Below, piece after piece: positions 9,605-17,340 of a DNA stretch of 64,000 nucleotides. The translations under genes and the position numbers were made by a program. Each line of letters opens with the position of its first letter. The stretch's first letter is position 1. A model generated the notes under the pieces. That model saw nothing but the letters and a program-made list of their open reading frames with translations, made no database searches and had not been told where the DNA came from. The DNA is from Bosea sp. BIWAKO-01 (GTDB lineage: Bacteria > Pseudomonadota > Alphaproteobacteria > Rhizobiales > Beijerinckiaceae). The stretch lies in assembly GCF_001748145.1 (NCBI RefSeq), contig NZ_BCQA01000001.1:186001-250000 (forward strand), written 5' to 3'.

Positions 9605-10243
9605 CTACGCCGTGAGGCGATCCGCCCAGGCGGCGACCTTGTTCGACAGGGTCTTCAGATGGTCGTCGACGGAAAAGCCCGAGACTGCCTTGCGCGGCTT
9701 CAGGTCGTGATCGCCATCGTCGAGCCAGAGGATCTCGATGGCGTTGGAGAGCTTGTAAGCCGACACCTCCTCGCGCGCTCCAAACAGGTCCCTCGTCCCC
9801 TGCGCGATCAGGGTCGGCGTCTTCATGGTCGCGAGATGTGCCGTCCGCAGTTGCTCGGGCTTGCCGATCGGGTGGAAGGGATAGCCAAGGCAGAGCAGGC
9901 CGGCGATCCGGGCGGATGCGTGCCACTCGTCGGCCAGCATGCTGGCGACACGTCCACCCATCGATTTGCCGCCGATGATGAGCGGCCCCTTGCAATCGAG
10001 CGCGCCGATGGCGGTGGCATATTCCGAGATCAGCGTTTCGGCGCGCGGCGGTGGCTTACGACCGGCTGATGTCCGGCGACCCGCCATGTAACCGAATTCG
10101 AACCGGGCCACGCGAAGACCGGCCGCAGCCAGGGCGCCGGCATTAGCCGTCATCGAAGCGGAATCCATCGGAGCCCCGGCGCCATGCGCCAGGAGGATCG
10201 TTGCCCTCGCCTTCTCCGGGCCATCCATCAGAAATGCCACCAT
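9605..10243 (-). CDS. alpha/beta hydrolase, KANL3/Tex30-like family
   Basis: 212 residues, no signal peptide, so cytoplasmic. The catalytic triad is visible: nucleophile Ser in GGKSMGGR, Asp in GTRDLFG and His in DDGDHDL; the oxyanion region is LLAHGAGAPMDS. This is the compact alpha/beta hydrolase family often annotated as dienelactone-hydrolase-like or Tex30-like. The substrate is unknown. It is followed on the same strand by nothing obvious and preceded by 127 bases to the MarR gene. Confidence 0.85.
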   Translation of the reverse strand: MVAFLMDGPEKARATILLAHGAGAPMDSASMTANAGALAAAGLRVARFEFGYMAGRRTSAGRKPPPRAETLISEYATAIGALDCKGPLIIGGKSMGGRVASMLADEWHASARIAGLLCLGYPFHPIGKPEQLRTAHLATMKTPTLIAQGTRDLFGAREEVSAYKLSNAIEILWLDDGDHDLKPRKAVSGFSVDDHLKTLSNKVAAWADRLTA

Positions 10244-10370
10244 TGACGTGCTCGCCTCGCCGGAGTTGCCGGCGTCCTGTCGCCGACCACAATCAACAGC
10301 GTCCGTTGCTCGCGGTCGTCAAGCCCGGCGGCAGTGCCCCTCGCCGCAGTCCACGAGCGCATTCGTGGGA

Positions 10371-10862
10371 TCAAGAGGACCTGTCGTCTCCTGCCGCTAC
10401 GAGGCCCTGGTTGGCGCCGGTCGCGTCGCGCATGCCCTGGCGCAGGGCCTGGACGCGGCTGTTGAGCTCGATCATCTCGGGCACGGCGAAGCCGGAATGG
10501 CGCAAGAGCGCATCGGTCAGGCACCCCGTCTTCGGATGCAGGCTCCTGCCCTTCTCAGTGAGATGGACCTCGACCAGGCGCTCGTCGATGGTGCTGCGCC
10601 GACGGGCGAGAAAGCCGGCCGCCTCGAGCCGCTTGACCGCTGGCGTGATCGTGCTCGGCTCCAGCGCGAGACGCTCGCCGATCGCCCCGATCGTCAGACC
10701 GTCAGTCTCCCAGAGCGCGCTGAGCACGAGATATTGCGTATAGGTCACGCCGAGCGCGTCCAGCATCGGCTTGTAGACGCGCTGGATCGCCAGCGAGGCG
10801 GAATAGATCGAGAAACAGAGCTGGCCGTCGAGCGGCACTGTCGGGGCATCGGTCATCGGCAT
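10371..10862 (-). CDS. MarR family regulator, OhrR-like
   Basis: 163 residues. Winged-helix core: LGVTYTQYLVLSALWE, GLTIGAIGERLALEPSTITPAVKRLEAAGFLARRRSTIDERLVEVHLTEKG. Near the N-terminus, LDGQLCFSIYSAS carries a Cys in the position of the peroxide-sensing Cys of OhrR regulators, which is known to be oxidised by organic hydroperoxides. The gene is divergent from a secreted alpha/beta hydrolase, and palindromes lie between them, so it probably represses both. There is no ohr gene next to it, so the inducer need not be a hydroperoxide. The C-terminal 30 residues are longer than usual. Confidence 0.88.
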   Translation of the reverse strand: MPMTDAPTVPLDGQLCFSIYSASLAIQRVYKPMLDALGVTYTQYLVLSALWETDGLTIGAIGERLALEPSTITPAVKRLEAAGFLARRRSTIDERLVEVHLTEKGRSLHPKTGCLTDALLRHSGFAVPEMIELNSRVQALRQGMRDATGANQGLVAAGDDRSS

Positions 10863-10903
10863 CCTCCAGGGCGGGGCTCACAGGCCCAGATCTCGAAAAA
10901 CAA

Positions 10904-10979
10904 TATCGCGATAAAGAAATCGCTTTACAAGATCGCGAGGTCTCTGTACCGAATTGCATATCGCGATAATGATTATCGC
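10904..10979. promoter_or_regulatory. two TATCGCGATA palindromes, likely MarR operators
   Basis: In the 140 bases between the divergent MarR and hydrolase genes, the 10-bp palindrome TATCGCGATA occurs twice exactly, at 10904-10913 and 10959-10968. The second is fused with a further perfect palindrome, GCGATAATGATTATCGC at 10963-10979. Winged-helix dimers of this family bind such symmetric AT-flanked sites, so these are the best candidates for the operators controlling both genes. Confidence 0.65.
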
Positions 10980-11002
10980 AGAAACAGGAAGGAGCCACCG
11001 TC

Positions 11003-11773
11003 ATGACCAAGTCCCTGATCGCTGCCGCCGCCCTCTCCGCTACCGTCGCCCTCTCCGCCATCGTCACCGGCACCACCGCCGAGGCCGCCCCTGCCGCCCG
11101 GAACGTCGTCCTCGTCCATGGCGGCTTCGTCGACGGCTCAGGCTGGCAGGGCGTCTACAATATCCTCCGGAAGAAGGGCTACAGCGTCACCATCGTCCAG
11201 AACCCGACGACCTCGCTGGCCGACGATGTCGCCTTCACCAAGCGGGCGATCGCCCAGCAGGATGGCCCAGTCATCCTGGTCGGCCATTCCTATGGCGGTG
11301 TCGTCGTCAGCGAGGCCGGCACCGATCCGAAGGTCAAGGCGGTCGTCTATATCGCCGCCTTCGCGCCGGATCAGGGCGAGTCGGTTTCTTCGCTGATCGC
11401 CAACCCGCCTCCCGGCGCCGCCGTCCCGCCGATCCTGCCGCCCGTCGACGGCTTCCTCGCCCTCGACAAGGCCAAGTTCGCGGCCTCCTTTGCGGCCGAT
11501 GTCGATGCCGACACCGCGGCCCTGATGGCGGACTCGCAGGTGCCCTGGGGCGTCGCGGCGCTGGCCGGCGCGGTCACCAATCCGGCCTGGAAGGTCAAGC
11601 CGAGCTTCTACCTCGTCGCCAACGACGACCACATGATCCCGCCCCCGGCCCAACGCCAGATGGCCAAGCGCGCCGGATCGACCGTCGTCGAGACCAAGGG
11701 CAGCCATGCCGTCTATGTCTCGAAGCCCGGCGTCGTCGCCGAAGTCATCGAAAAGGCCGCCAACGCGAAGTGA
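11003..11773 (+). CDS. secreted alpha/beta hydrolase (esterase, EstC/salicylate-esterase-like)
   Basis: 256 residues with a signal peptide of about 27 residues (cleavage near TAEAAPAA), so periplasmic. The fold starts with NVVLVHGGFVDGSGWQGVYN, the nucleophile elbow is GHSYGGVVV, and the catalytic His is in KGSHAVYVS. This is the plant methyl-esterase-like group common in proteobacteria. An AGGAGCC-like ribosome binding site precedes the ATG. It is divergent from the MarR gene with shared operators, and ends in a strong terminator. The substrate is unknown; induction by a small aromatic or oxidant is a reasonable inference. Confidence 0.85.
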   Translation: MTKSLIAAAALSATVALSAIVTGTTAEAAPAARNVVLVHGGFVDGSGWQGVYNILRKKGYSVTIVQNPTTSLADDVAFTKRAIAQQDGPVILVGHSYGGVVVSEAGTDPKVKAVVYIAAFAPDQGESVSSLIANPPPGAAVPPILPPVDGFLALDKAKFAASFAADVDADTAALMADSQVPWGVAALAGAVTNPAWKVKPSFYLVANDDHMIPPPAQRQMAKRAGSTVVETKGSHAVYVSKPGVVAEVIEKAANAK

Positions 11774-11815
11774 CAGGGCGAAGGCGGTCTTGCCGATCGA
11801 TCGCCAGCGACAGTC

Positions 11816-11847
11816 AGGGCGGGCCCTGAACGGGCCCGCCCTCTTTC
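11816..11847 (+). terminator. Rho-independent terminator after the secreted hydrolase
   Basis: Perfect 11-bp stem AGGGCGGGCCC / GGGCCCGCCCT with a 5-base loop, followed by CTTTCATT. It lies 43 bases after the hydrolase stop codon. The T-run is short but the stem is very strong. Confidence 0.75.
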
Positions 11848-11912
11848 ATTGGCTGCACCAGGATCCGACAGACCTGACCGCGGACCGATCCTGCGAGGCC
11901 GCGTTGGCGTGG

Positions 11913-12626
11913 TCAGGTCGCGGCCTGGAAGTGGATGTCGCCTTTGCCCAGGAAGCAGGTCTTGTCGAACAGCGACAGATCCAGCGGGTTCGGCAACCGC
12001 ACATCGCTGAGATCAGGGCACGGCTTCGTCGACGGGTCATAGGATCGATCGATCTGCGAGATGAAGACGAGGACCAGTCCGCGATCCCGCGCAAAGGCCC
12101 TCAGCCTGCGAACCTGAACCATCAGGTCGGGATGTTCGCGCTTCTGATCGAGCAACTGCAGATAGTCGATGACGACGAGTGTGCCGTCGGGCGCGTCATC
12201 CAGCGCCTTGACGATGTAGTCGGCGCTGATCCCGTCGGAGTTGTCGAATGCGAACAAGCCGTCGAAATCCGCGAGTTCCGCGCCAAGCACACGGAAGCGA
12301 TCGATGACATCCTTTCTCGTATATTCCAGCGTGAAGAAGACAGCGCGCTTGCCGGACTTCATCGCCTCAAGCGCGAACTCGAGACTGAGCAGGGTCTTGC
12401 CCTGCCCCGGCCGGGCGCCCACCAGGACCAGGTCGCCAGGCGCCAATCGCGTGTAGAGCTTACAGGCTGGCGCTGCCGCAGCCGATTTGGCCACGAGCAG
12501 GCTCCAGGCTTCGAACCCCTCCTTGCGGGCGATACGGTCGAGCGCCTCGTGATGTGGAATGTTCTCTTGCCGGGACAAGAGCTTGGCCTTGCGCTTCAAG
12601 CGATAGACAGGCGCAGACAGCTTCAT
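11913..12626 (-). CDS. DnaB-like/RecA-fold ATPase with short N-terminal helical region
   Basis: 237 residues from the ATG at 12626, which follows GGGAGG. Residues 1-45 form a basic helical segment ending in HEALDRIARKEGFEAWSLL. The rest is a RecA-like domain: Walker A GARPGQGKT, the DnaB-type YTRKDVIDRF, Walker B TLVVIDYLQLLDQ and the sensor VFISQID. It is much shorter than replicative DnaB (about 450-500 residues) and lacks the primase-interacting N-terminal domain. Possible roles include phage-derived helicase loading, DNA repair or a stress-linked ATPase. It is flanked by a terminator and an intergenic region, so it appears to be its own transcription unit. Confidence 0.8.
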   Translation of the reverse strand: MKLSAPVYRLKRKAKLLSRQENIPHHEALDRIARKEGFEAWSLLVAKSAAAAPACKLYTRLAPGDLVLVGARPGQGKTLLSLEFALEAMKSGKRAVFFTLEYTRKDVIDRFRVLGAELADFDGLFAFDNSDGISADYIVKALDDAPDGTLVVIDYLQLLDQKREHPDLMVQVRRLRAFARDRGLVLVFISQIDRSYDPSTKPCPDLSDVRLPNPLDLSLFDKTCFLGKGDIHFQAAT

Positions 12627-12911
12627 CGAACAACCTCCCATTGCGAGCAATTCTCACAACCCCTCCTTATGCCTGGCGCTCGAACAGTCGGTTCGATCAA
12701 TCATCTGGCCCGGTATGAAGGATACTTTCCCGGCGGAGGGGGAGGCGTGGGCTGACGCCGAATCGGATGATAGCCCAGTTGATACTGTGGGAAAATCGTC
12801 CGCCTTTCGCGTCCTGGAGATGCCGCTGCGCACGGAGCCCGTCCATGCGCCCCCTTCCCGCGTGCGACCTTCCGGCGCCGATTGATCCCGCATCGCCCCG
12901 CCAGTATCCTT

Positions 12912-12923
12912 CTTGTCGACAAG
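12912..12923. promoter_or_regulatory. GntR operator palindrome upstream of the regulator
   Basis: Perfect 12-bp palindrome CTTGTCGACAAG, ending 11 bases before the regulator start codon. The same core recurs upstream of the enzyme operon at 13661. FadR-subfamily GntR regulators bind short sites of the type TTGTnnACAA, so this is probably the autoregulatory site and should block translation-proximal transcription when occupied. Confidence 0.75.
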
Positions 12924-12934
12924 AGGATCTGCCG

Positions 12935-13645
12935 ATGAAGACGACGAAGCAATCTGCCGCCGCCGCTCCCGAGCGCAAGCGCGGCTCGGGCGTGAAGGTC
13001 GTCTATGATCTGCTGCGGGACGAGATCCTCGATCTGGTGCTGCCGCCGGGCAGCCCGATCGACGAAGTCCAGCTCGCCGAGCGGTTCAAGATGTCGCGCA
13101 CGCCCATTCGCGAGGCCCTGGTGCGCCTGGCGGGCGAAGGGCTGATCGACACCCTCCCCAACCGCTCGACGATGGTGTCGAACCTCGACTTCCTCAACAT
13201 GTCGCCCTTCTTCGACGCCCTCGTGCTGATGTACCGGGTGACGACGCAGCTCGCGGCCCAGCATCATCGCCCGCAGGATCTGGTCACCATCCGCGCCCGG
13301 CAGAAGGAATTCGCCGCCGCCGTGCAGGCGCAGGACGCGCTGGCGATGATCGCCACGAATGCGGCGTTTCATTCCGCGATCGCCGAGGCCGGCCGCAACC
13401 CCTATTTCAACAGCCTGTTCAGCCGACTGCTCGATGAAGGGCGGCGCTTCCTCAGGCTCTACTATCAGTCCTACGAGGACCGGTTGCCGCAGCGTTTCGT
13501 CGAGGAGCATGAAGCGATGATCGCCGCGATCATCGCCCGCGACGTCGTCGCGGCGGAGCGCCTCGGGAAGGCCCATGCCGATCAGATCGTCCAGCAAATC
13601 CAGAAGCTTATGGTCGGTGACGAGCGCCTGGAGATTGCCCTTTAG
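12935..13645 (+). CDS. GntR family regulator (FCD subfamily) of hydroxyproline catabolism
   Basis: 236 residues from the ATG at 12935, preceded by AGAGGATCTGCCG. The N-terminal winged helix is VVYDLLRDEILDLVLPPGSPIDEVQLAERFKMSRTPIREALVRLAGEGLI; the C-terminal all-helical FCD ligand domain has the metal-binding type residues in FHSAIAEAGRN and EEHEAMIAAI. It sits directly upstream of the three catabolic enzymes, and identical palindromes precede both units, so it most likely represses them and itself and is released by hydroxyproline or an intermediate. Ligand identity is inference from the neighbours. Confidence 0.9.
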   Translation: MKTTKQSAAAAPERKRGSGVKVVYDLLRDEILDLVLPPGSPIDEVQLAERFKMSRTPIREALVRLAGEGLIDTLPNRSTMVSNLDFLNMSPFFDALVLMYRVTTQLAAQHHRPQDLVTIRARQKEFAAAVQAQDALAMIATNAAFHSAIAEAGRNPYFNSLFSRLLDEGRRFLRLYYQSYEDRLPQRFVEEHEAMIAAIIARDVVAAERLGKAHADQIVQQIQKLMVGDERLEIAL

Positions 13646-13660
13646 GACGCTTGCCTAATT

Positions 13661-13672
13661 CTTGTCGACAAA
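13661..13672. promoter_or_regulatory. second GntR operator, upstream of the enzyme operon
   Basis: CTTGTCGACAAA, identical to the site at 12912 in 11 of 12 positions, with a perfect TTGTCGACAA core at 13662-13671. It lies 97 bases upstream of the first enzyme gene, followed by an AT-rich stretch (AATAATATGCAAACAGATATAT) suitable for a promoter. Confidence 0.75.
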
Positions 13673-13768
13673 TAATATGCAAACAGATATATCAGGACGC
13701 AGAGAGAAGCGTCGTCGCCCTTGCGGCGCTGCGAACTCCACCATTCGGCAAGCCAGAAGGAGATCGAC

Positions 13769-14731
13769 ATGAAGGCCAAGATTTTCTCCGGTGTGATCCC
13801 CGCGCTGATGACCCCCTGCAAGGCGGATCGAACCCCCGACTTCGATGCTCTGGTGCGCAAGGGCAAGGAGCTGATTGCCGAGGGCATGTCGGCGGTGGTC
13901 TATTGCGGCTCGATGGGGGACTGGCCGCTGCTGACCGATGCCCAGCGCATGGAAGGCGTCGAACGCCTGGTGAAGGCTGGAATTCCGGTGATCGTCGGCA
14001 CCGGTGCGGTCAACACCGCTTTGGCCGTGGCTCACGCGGCCCATGCGCAGAAGGTCGGCGCCCAGGGCCTGATGGTGATCCCGCGCGTCCTCTCCCGCGG
14101 CACCGTCCTTCTCGCCCAGAAGGCGCATTTCAAGGCGATCCTCTCGGCCGCGCCGGATCTGCCGGCAGTGATCTATAACAGCCCCTATTATGGCTTCGCG
14201 ACGCGGGCCGACCTGTTCTTCGCCCTGCGGGCCGAGCACAAGAACCTCGTCGGCTTCAAGGAATTCGGCGGCCCGGCCGACATGCGCTATGCCGCCGAGA
14301 CCATCACCAGCGGCGATACCGACGTCTCGCTGATGATCGGCGTCGATACCGCCGTCGTCCATGGCTATGTGAATTGCGGCGCGACGGGCGCGATCACCGG
14401 CATCGGCAATGTGCTGCCGAAGGAAGTGATCCATCTCTGCAAGCTCTCCGAGGCGGCGGCGGCCGGCGATGCCGAGGCGCGCCAGCGCGCGCTGGAGCTG
14501 GAGCAGGCGCTCGGCGTGCTCTCCTCCTTCGATGAAGGCCCCGATCTCGTGCTCTATTTCAAGCATATGATGGTGCTGAAGGGGGCCAAGGAATACACCC
14601 TGCACTTCAACGAGACGGATGCCTTGACCGCGAGCCAGCGCGGATATGCCGAGGCGCAGCTCGCGCTCTTCGACAGCTGGTATGCGGCCTGGAACAAGCT
14701 TCCCGGCGCCGTCCAGAAATATGCCGCCTGA
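13769..14731 (+). CDS. DapA-family lyase, probable 1-pyrroline-4-hydroxy-2-carboxylate deaminase
   Basis: 320 residues from the ATG at 13769, preceded by AGAAGGAGA. It has the N-acetylneuraminate lyase/DHDPS (beta/alpha)8 signature: GVIPALMTPCKADRTPDFDALV, GSMGDWPLLTDAQRM, the catalytic Tyr in VIYNSPYYGF and the Schiff-base Lys in LVGFKEFGG. In hydroxyproline catabolism a DapA-family enzyme removes ammonia and water from 1-pyrroline-4-hydroxy-2-carboxylate to give 2-oxoglutarate semialdehyde; the two downstream enzymes of that route are in the same operon, so I assign that role. A biosynthetic DHDPS is less likely given the context. Confidence 0.85.
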   Translation: MKAKIFSGVIPALMTPCKADRTPDFDALVRKGKELIAEGMSAVVYCGSMGDWPLLTDAQRMEGVERLVKAGIPVIVGTGAVNTALAVAHAAHAQKVGAQGLMVIPRVLSRGTVLLAQKAHFKAILSAAPDLPAVIYNSPYYGFATRADLFFALRAEHKNLVGFKEFGGPADMRYAAETITSGDTDVSLMIGVDTAVVHGYVNCGATGAITGIGNVLPKEVIHLCKLSEAAAAGDAEARQRALELEQALGVLSSFDEGPDLVLYFKHMMVLKGAKEYTLHFNETDALTASQRGYAEAQLALFDSWYAAWNKLPGAVQKYAA

Positions 14732-14812
14732 GGGCGGGTCTGAGGTCGGGCGTGGCGGAGCTTTCCGCCGCCACGTCGCGTCCGCGCGCCGATTGAGCCA
14801 AGCAGGTCTTCG

Positions 14813-16057
14813 TTGATGGCCGATCCCGATGTCATCGTCATAGGCGCCGGCGTCGTCGGCCTCTCCGCTGCGATCGCGGCGCAGGGGCGCGGCCTGTCGG
14901 TCACCGTGCTCGATCGCGAGGGGCCGGCGGCCGGTGCGTCAGCCGGTAATGCCGGCGCTTTTGCCTTCACCGATATCCTGCCGCTCGCATCGCCCGGCAT
15001 TCTGAGGCAAGCGCCGCGCTGGCTCGCCGACCCGCTCGGGCCGCTCTCGCTGCCGCCGCGCTATGCCCTGCAGATCGCGCCCTGGATGTTCCGCTTCTGG
15101 CGGGCCTGCTCGCCTGCGCGTGTCGCGCAGTCCACGGCGGCGCAGACGGCCCTGATGGACCTGTCGAAGGCCGAGCTCGAGCCGCTGCTGCAGACCACCG
15201 GAACGAGCGGCATGCTGCGCAAGGAGGGCAATCTCCAGGTCTATGAGAGCGAAGCGGAGCTGAAAGCCTCGCTTCCCGGCTGGCAGGCGCGGGAAAAACA
15301 TGGCGTCGCCTTCCGCCATCTCGATGCCGCCGGGATGGCCGAGATCCAGCCCGGCCTCGCGCCGCGCTTCACCCATGGCACCTTCACGCCCGGCTGGTAC
15401 TCGATCGCCGATCCCCGGCTCTATACGCTCGCCCTCGCGGAGGCATTTCGCAGCCGGGGCGGCGTCATCGAGCGGCTCGACGTTTCCGGCCTCACGCCAC
15501 TTGGCGACACCGTCGGGATCCACGGGCGCGACGGCAGCACACGCTGCGCGGCGCATGTCGTCATCGCCGCCGGCGCCTTTTCCCATCTGATCGCCCGCAG
15601 CCTCGCCGAGCCGATCCCGCTCGAAACCGAGCGCGGCTACAACACCACCCTCCCCGCCGATGCCTTCGACCTGCGCACGCAGATCACCTTCGGCGGCCAC
15701 GGCTTCGTCGCCACCCGCCTCTCCACCGGCATCCGCATCGGTGGCGCCGTCGAGCTCGGCGGCCTCAAGCTGCCGCCGAATTTCGCCCGTTCGGACGCGA
15801 TGCTGAAGAAGGCGCGCCTCTTCCTGCCTGGGCTGAAGCCGGAGGGCGGCGTGCAGTGGATGGGCTTCCGCCCCTCGCTGCCGGACAGCCTGCCGGCAAT
15901 CGGACGGGCCCGGGCCACGCCGCGCGTGATCCACGCCTTCGGGCACGGGCATCTCGGCCTGACCCAATCGGCAGGGACCGCCCGGCTCGTTGCCGATCTC
16001 TTGACCGGGCGCGAGCCCGCGATCGACCTTGCCCCCTTTTCCCCGCAGCGCTTCTGA
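14813..16057 (+). CDS. FAD-dependent D-amino acid (cis-4-hydroxy-D-proline) dehydrogenase
   Basis: 414 residues. The N-terminal dinucleotide fold VIVIGAGVVGLSAAIAAQ, then an acidic residue in VTVLDRE, is followed by AGASAGNAGAF, the DadA/DAO flavin contact. The C-terminal GFRPSLPDSLPAIGRA and HAFGHGHLGLTQS are the family's closing FAD-binding motif. It matches the single-polypeptide DadA-like enzymes that oxidise D-amino acids and pass electrons to the respiratory chain. Between a DapA-type deaminase and a 4-hydroxyproline epimerase, the expected substrate is cis-4-hydroxy-D-proline. It starts 81 bases after the lyase gene and ends 12 bases before the epimerase gene. Confidence 0.88.
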   Translation: MMADPDVIVIGAGVVGLSAAIAAQGRGLSVTVLDREGPAAGASAGNAGAFAFTDILPLASPGILRQAPRWLADPLGPLSLPPRYALQIAPWMFRFWRACSPARVAQSTAAQTALMDLSKAELEPLLQTTGTSGMLRKEGNLQVYESEAELKASLPGWQAREKHGVAFRHLDAAGMAEIQPGLAPRFTHGTFTPGWYSIADPRLYTLALAEAFRSRGGVIERLDVSGLTPLGDTVGIHGRDGSTRCAAHVVIAAGAFSHLIARSLAEPIPLETERGYNTTLPADAFDLRTQITFGGHGFVATRLSTGIRIGGAVELGGLKLPPNFARSDAMLKKARLFLPGLKPEGGVQWMGFRPSLPDSLPAIGRARATPRVIHAFGHGHLGLTQSAGTARLVADLLTGREPAIDLAPFSPQRF

Positions 16058-16069
16058 AGGGCCCGGACC

Positions 16070-17071
16070 ATGGCCAGCTACACCTTCTCCTGCATCGACG
16101 GACATACCTGCGGCAATCCGGTCCGCCTCGTCTCGGGCGGCGGCCCGCGGCTGGAAGGCGCCGACATGCTGGAGAAGCGCGCGCATTTCCTGCGTGAATT
16201 CGACTGGATCCGCACCGGGCTGATGTTCGAGCCGCGCGGCCACGACATGATGTCGGGCTCGATCCTCTATCCGCCGACCCGCCCGGATTGCGATGTCGCC
16301 GTGCTCTTCATCGAGACCTCCGGCTGCCTGCCGATGTGCGGCCACGGCACGATCGGCACGATCACCATGGGCATCGAGAACGGCCTGATCACCCCGCGCG
16401 AGCCGGGCAAGCTGTCGATCGACGCTCCCGCCGGCAAGGTCGACATCACCTATCGCCAGGAGGGCCGCTTCGTCGAGGAGGTGCGCCTGACCAATGTGCC
16501 GGGCTTCCTCGCCGCCGAGGGCCTGACGGCCGAGGTCGAAGGGCTCGGCGAGATCGTCGTCGACGTCGCCTATGGCGGCAATTTCTATGCGATCGTCGAG
16601 CCGCAGAAGAATTTCCGCGATATGGCCGACCATACCGCCGGCGAACTCGTCGGCTGGTCGCCGAAGCTGCGCGCCGCGCTCAATGCCAAATACGAGTTCG
16701 TCCATCCCGAGCATCCGCAGATCAGGGGCCTGAGCCATATCCAGTGGACGGGCAAGGCGACGAAGCCGGAAGCGCATGCGCGCAACGCCGTGTTCTACGG
16801 GGAGAAGGCGATCGACCGCTCGCCCTGCGGCACCGGCACCTCGGCGCGCATGGCGCAGCTCGCGGCCAAGGGCCGGCTCAAAGTCGGCGACGAATTCGTG
16901 CACGAATCGATCATCGGTTCGCTGTTCAACGGCCGCGTCGAGGCGGCGACCACCGTCGCCGGCAAGCCGGCGATCATCCCCTCCATCGCCGGCTGGGCCA
17001 GGATGACCGGCATCAACACGATCTTCATCGACGATCGCGACCCCTTCGCCCACGGCTTCGTCGTCACATAG
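16070..17071 (+). CDS. 4-hydroxyproline 2-epimerase (proline racemase family)
   Basis: 333 residues. Both catalytic Cys of the two-base mechanism are present: MCGHGTIG around residue 92 and SPCGTGTSAR around residue 253. This separates it from the trans-3-hydroxyproline dehydratases of the same family, which replace the second Cys by Thr. The substrate-binding ETSGCLPMCGH and DRSPCGTGT segments are intact. It converts trans-4-hydroxy-L-proline into cis-4-hydroxy-D-proline, the substrate of the preceding gene's product. The final step, a 2-oxoglutarate semialdehyde dehydrogenase, is not in the window, nor is an obviously dedicated importer in this operon. Confidence 0.92.
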   Translation: MASYTFSCIDGHTCGNPVRLVSGGGPRLEGADMLEKRAHFLREFDWIRTGLMFEPRGHDMMSGSILYPPTRPDCDVAVLFIETSGCLPMCGHGTIGTITMGIENGLITPREPGKLSIDAPAGKVDITYRQEGRFVEEVRLTNVPGFLAAEGLTAEVEGLGEIVVDVAYGGNFYAIVEPQKNFRDMADHTAGELVGWSPKLRAALNAKYEFVHPEHPQIRGLSHIQWTGKATKPEAHARNAVFYGEKAIDRSPCGTGTSARMAQLAAKGRLKVGDEFVHESIIGSLFNGRVEAATTVAGKPAIIPSIAGWARMTGINTIFIDDRDPFAHGFVVT

Positions 17072-17267
17072 GCGACGGAGCGCGGCACCGGGTAAAACCC
17101 GCACTGGCCGCGCACCTGCTTCCCGGCTAACAAGTTTTCGCGGGGCGACCGGCCGCTGGGTCGCGCCGAATCGGCGTTCTTGCCGGCGACAAGGCGCCGA
17201 TCGGCGGTTTTTTCCGCGTATGACTCCTCGTCTCCAGCCCGCACGGCGCCCAATTCGATAGTCGGCG

Positions 17268-17294
17268 AAGAAAAATACTTATTGTATTTTTCTT
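17268..17294. promoter_or_regulatory. 27-base palindromic operator candidate
   Basis: Perfect 11-bp inverted repeat AAGAAAAATAC / GTATTTTTCTT with the spacer TTATT. It lies 46 bases before the chosen start of the phosphatase-like gene that begins the ABC operon. It is very AT-rich against this background and symmetric, so it is likely an operator overlapping the promoter; no regulator gene is adjacent. Confidence 0.6.
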
Positions 17295-17340
17295 GTATCA
17301 TGACATTCTGATGACATCTCGAACCGGTGGTGAGGCGGGG

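Noticed and set aside
14939..17104. 721-codon open frame on the minus strand over the hydroxyproline genes
   Set aside because: Antisense to three enzymes with intact motifs; composition (Arg, Gly, Asp, Ala rich) is that of a high-GC shadow frame.
17163..17216. Terminator after the epimerase gene
   Set aside because: ATCGGCG and CGCCGAT can pair and a T-run follows, but 8 bases separate the stem from the T-run and the loop is long; too weak to call.
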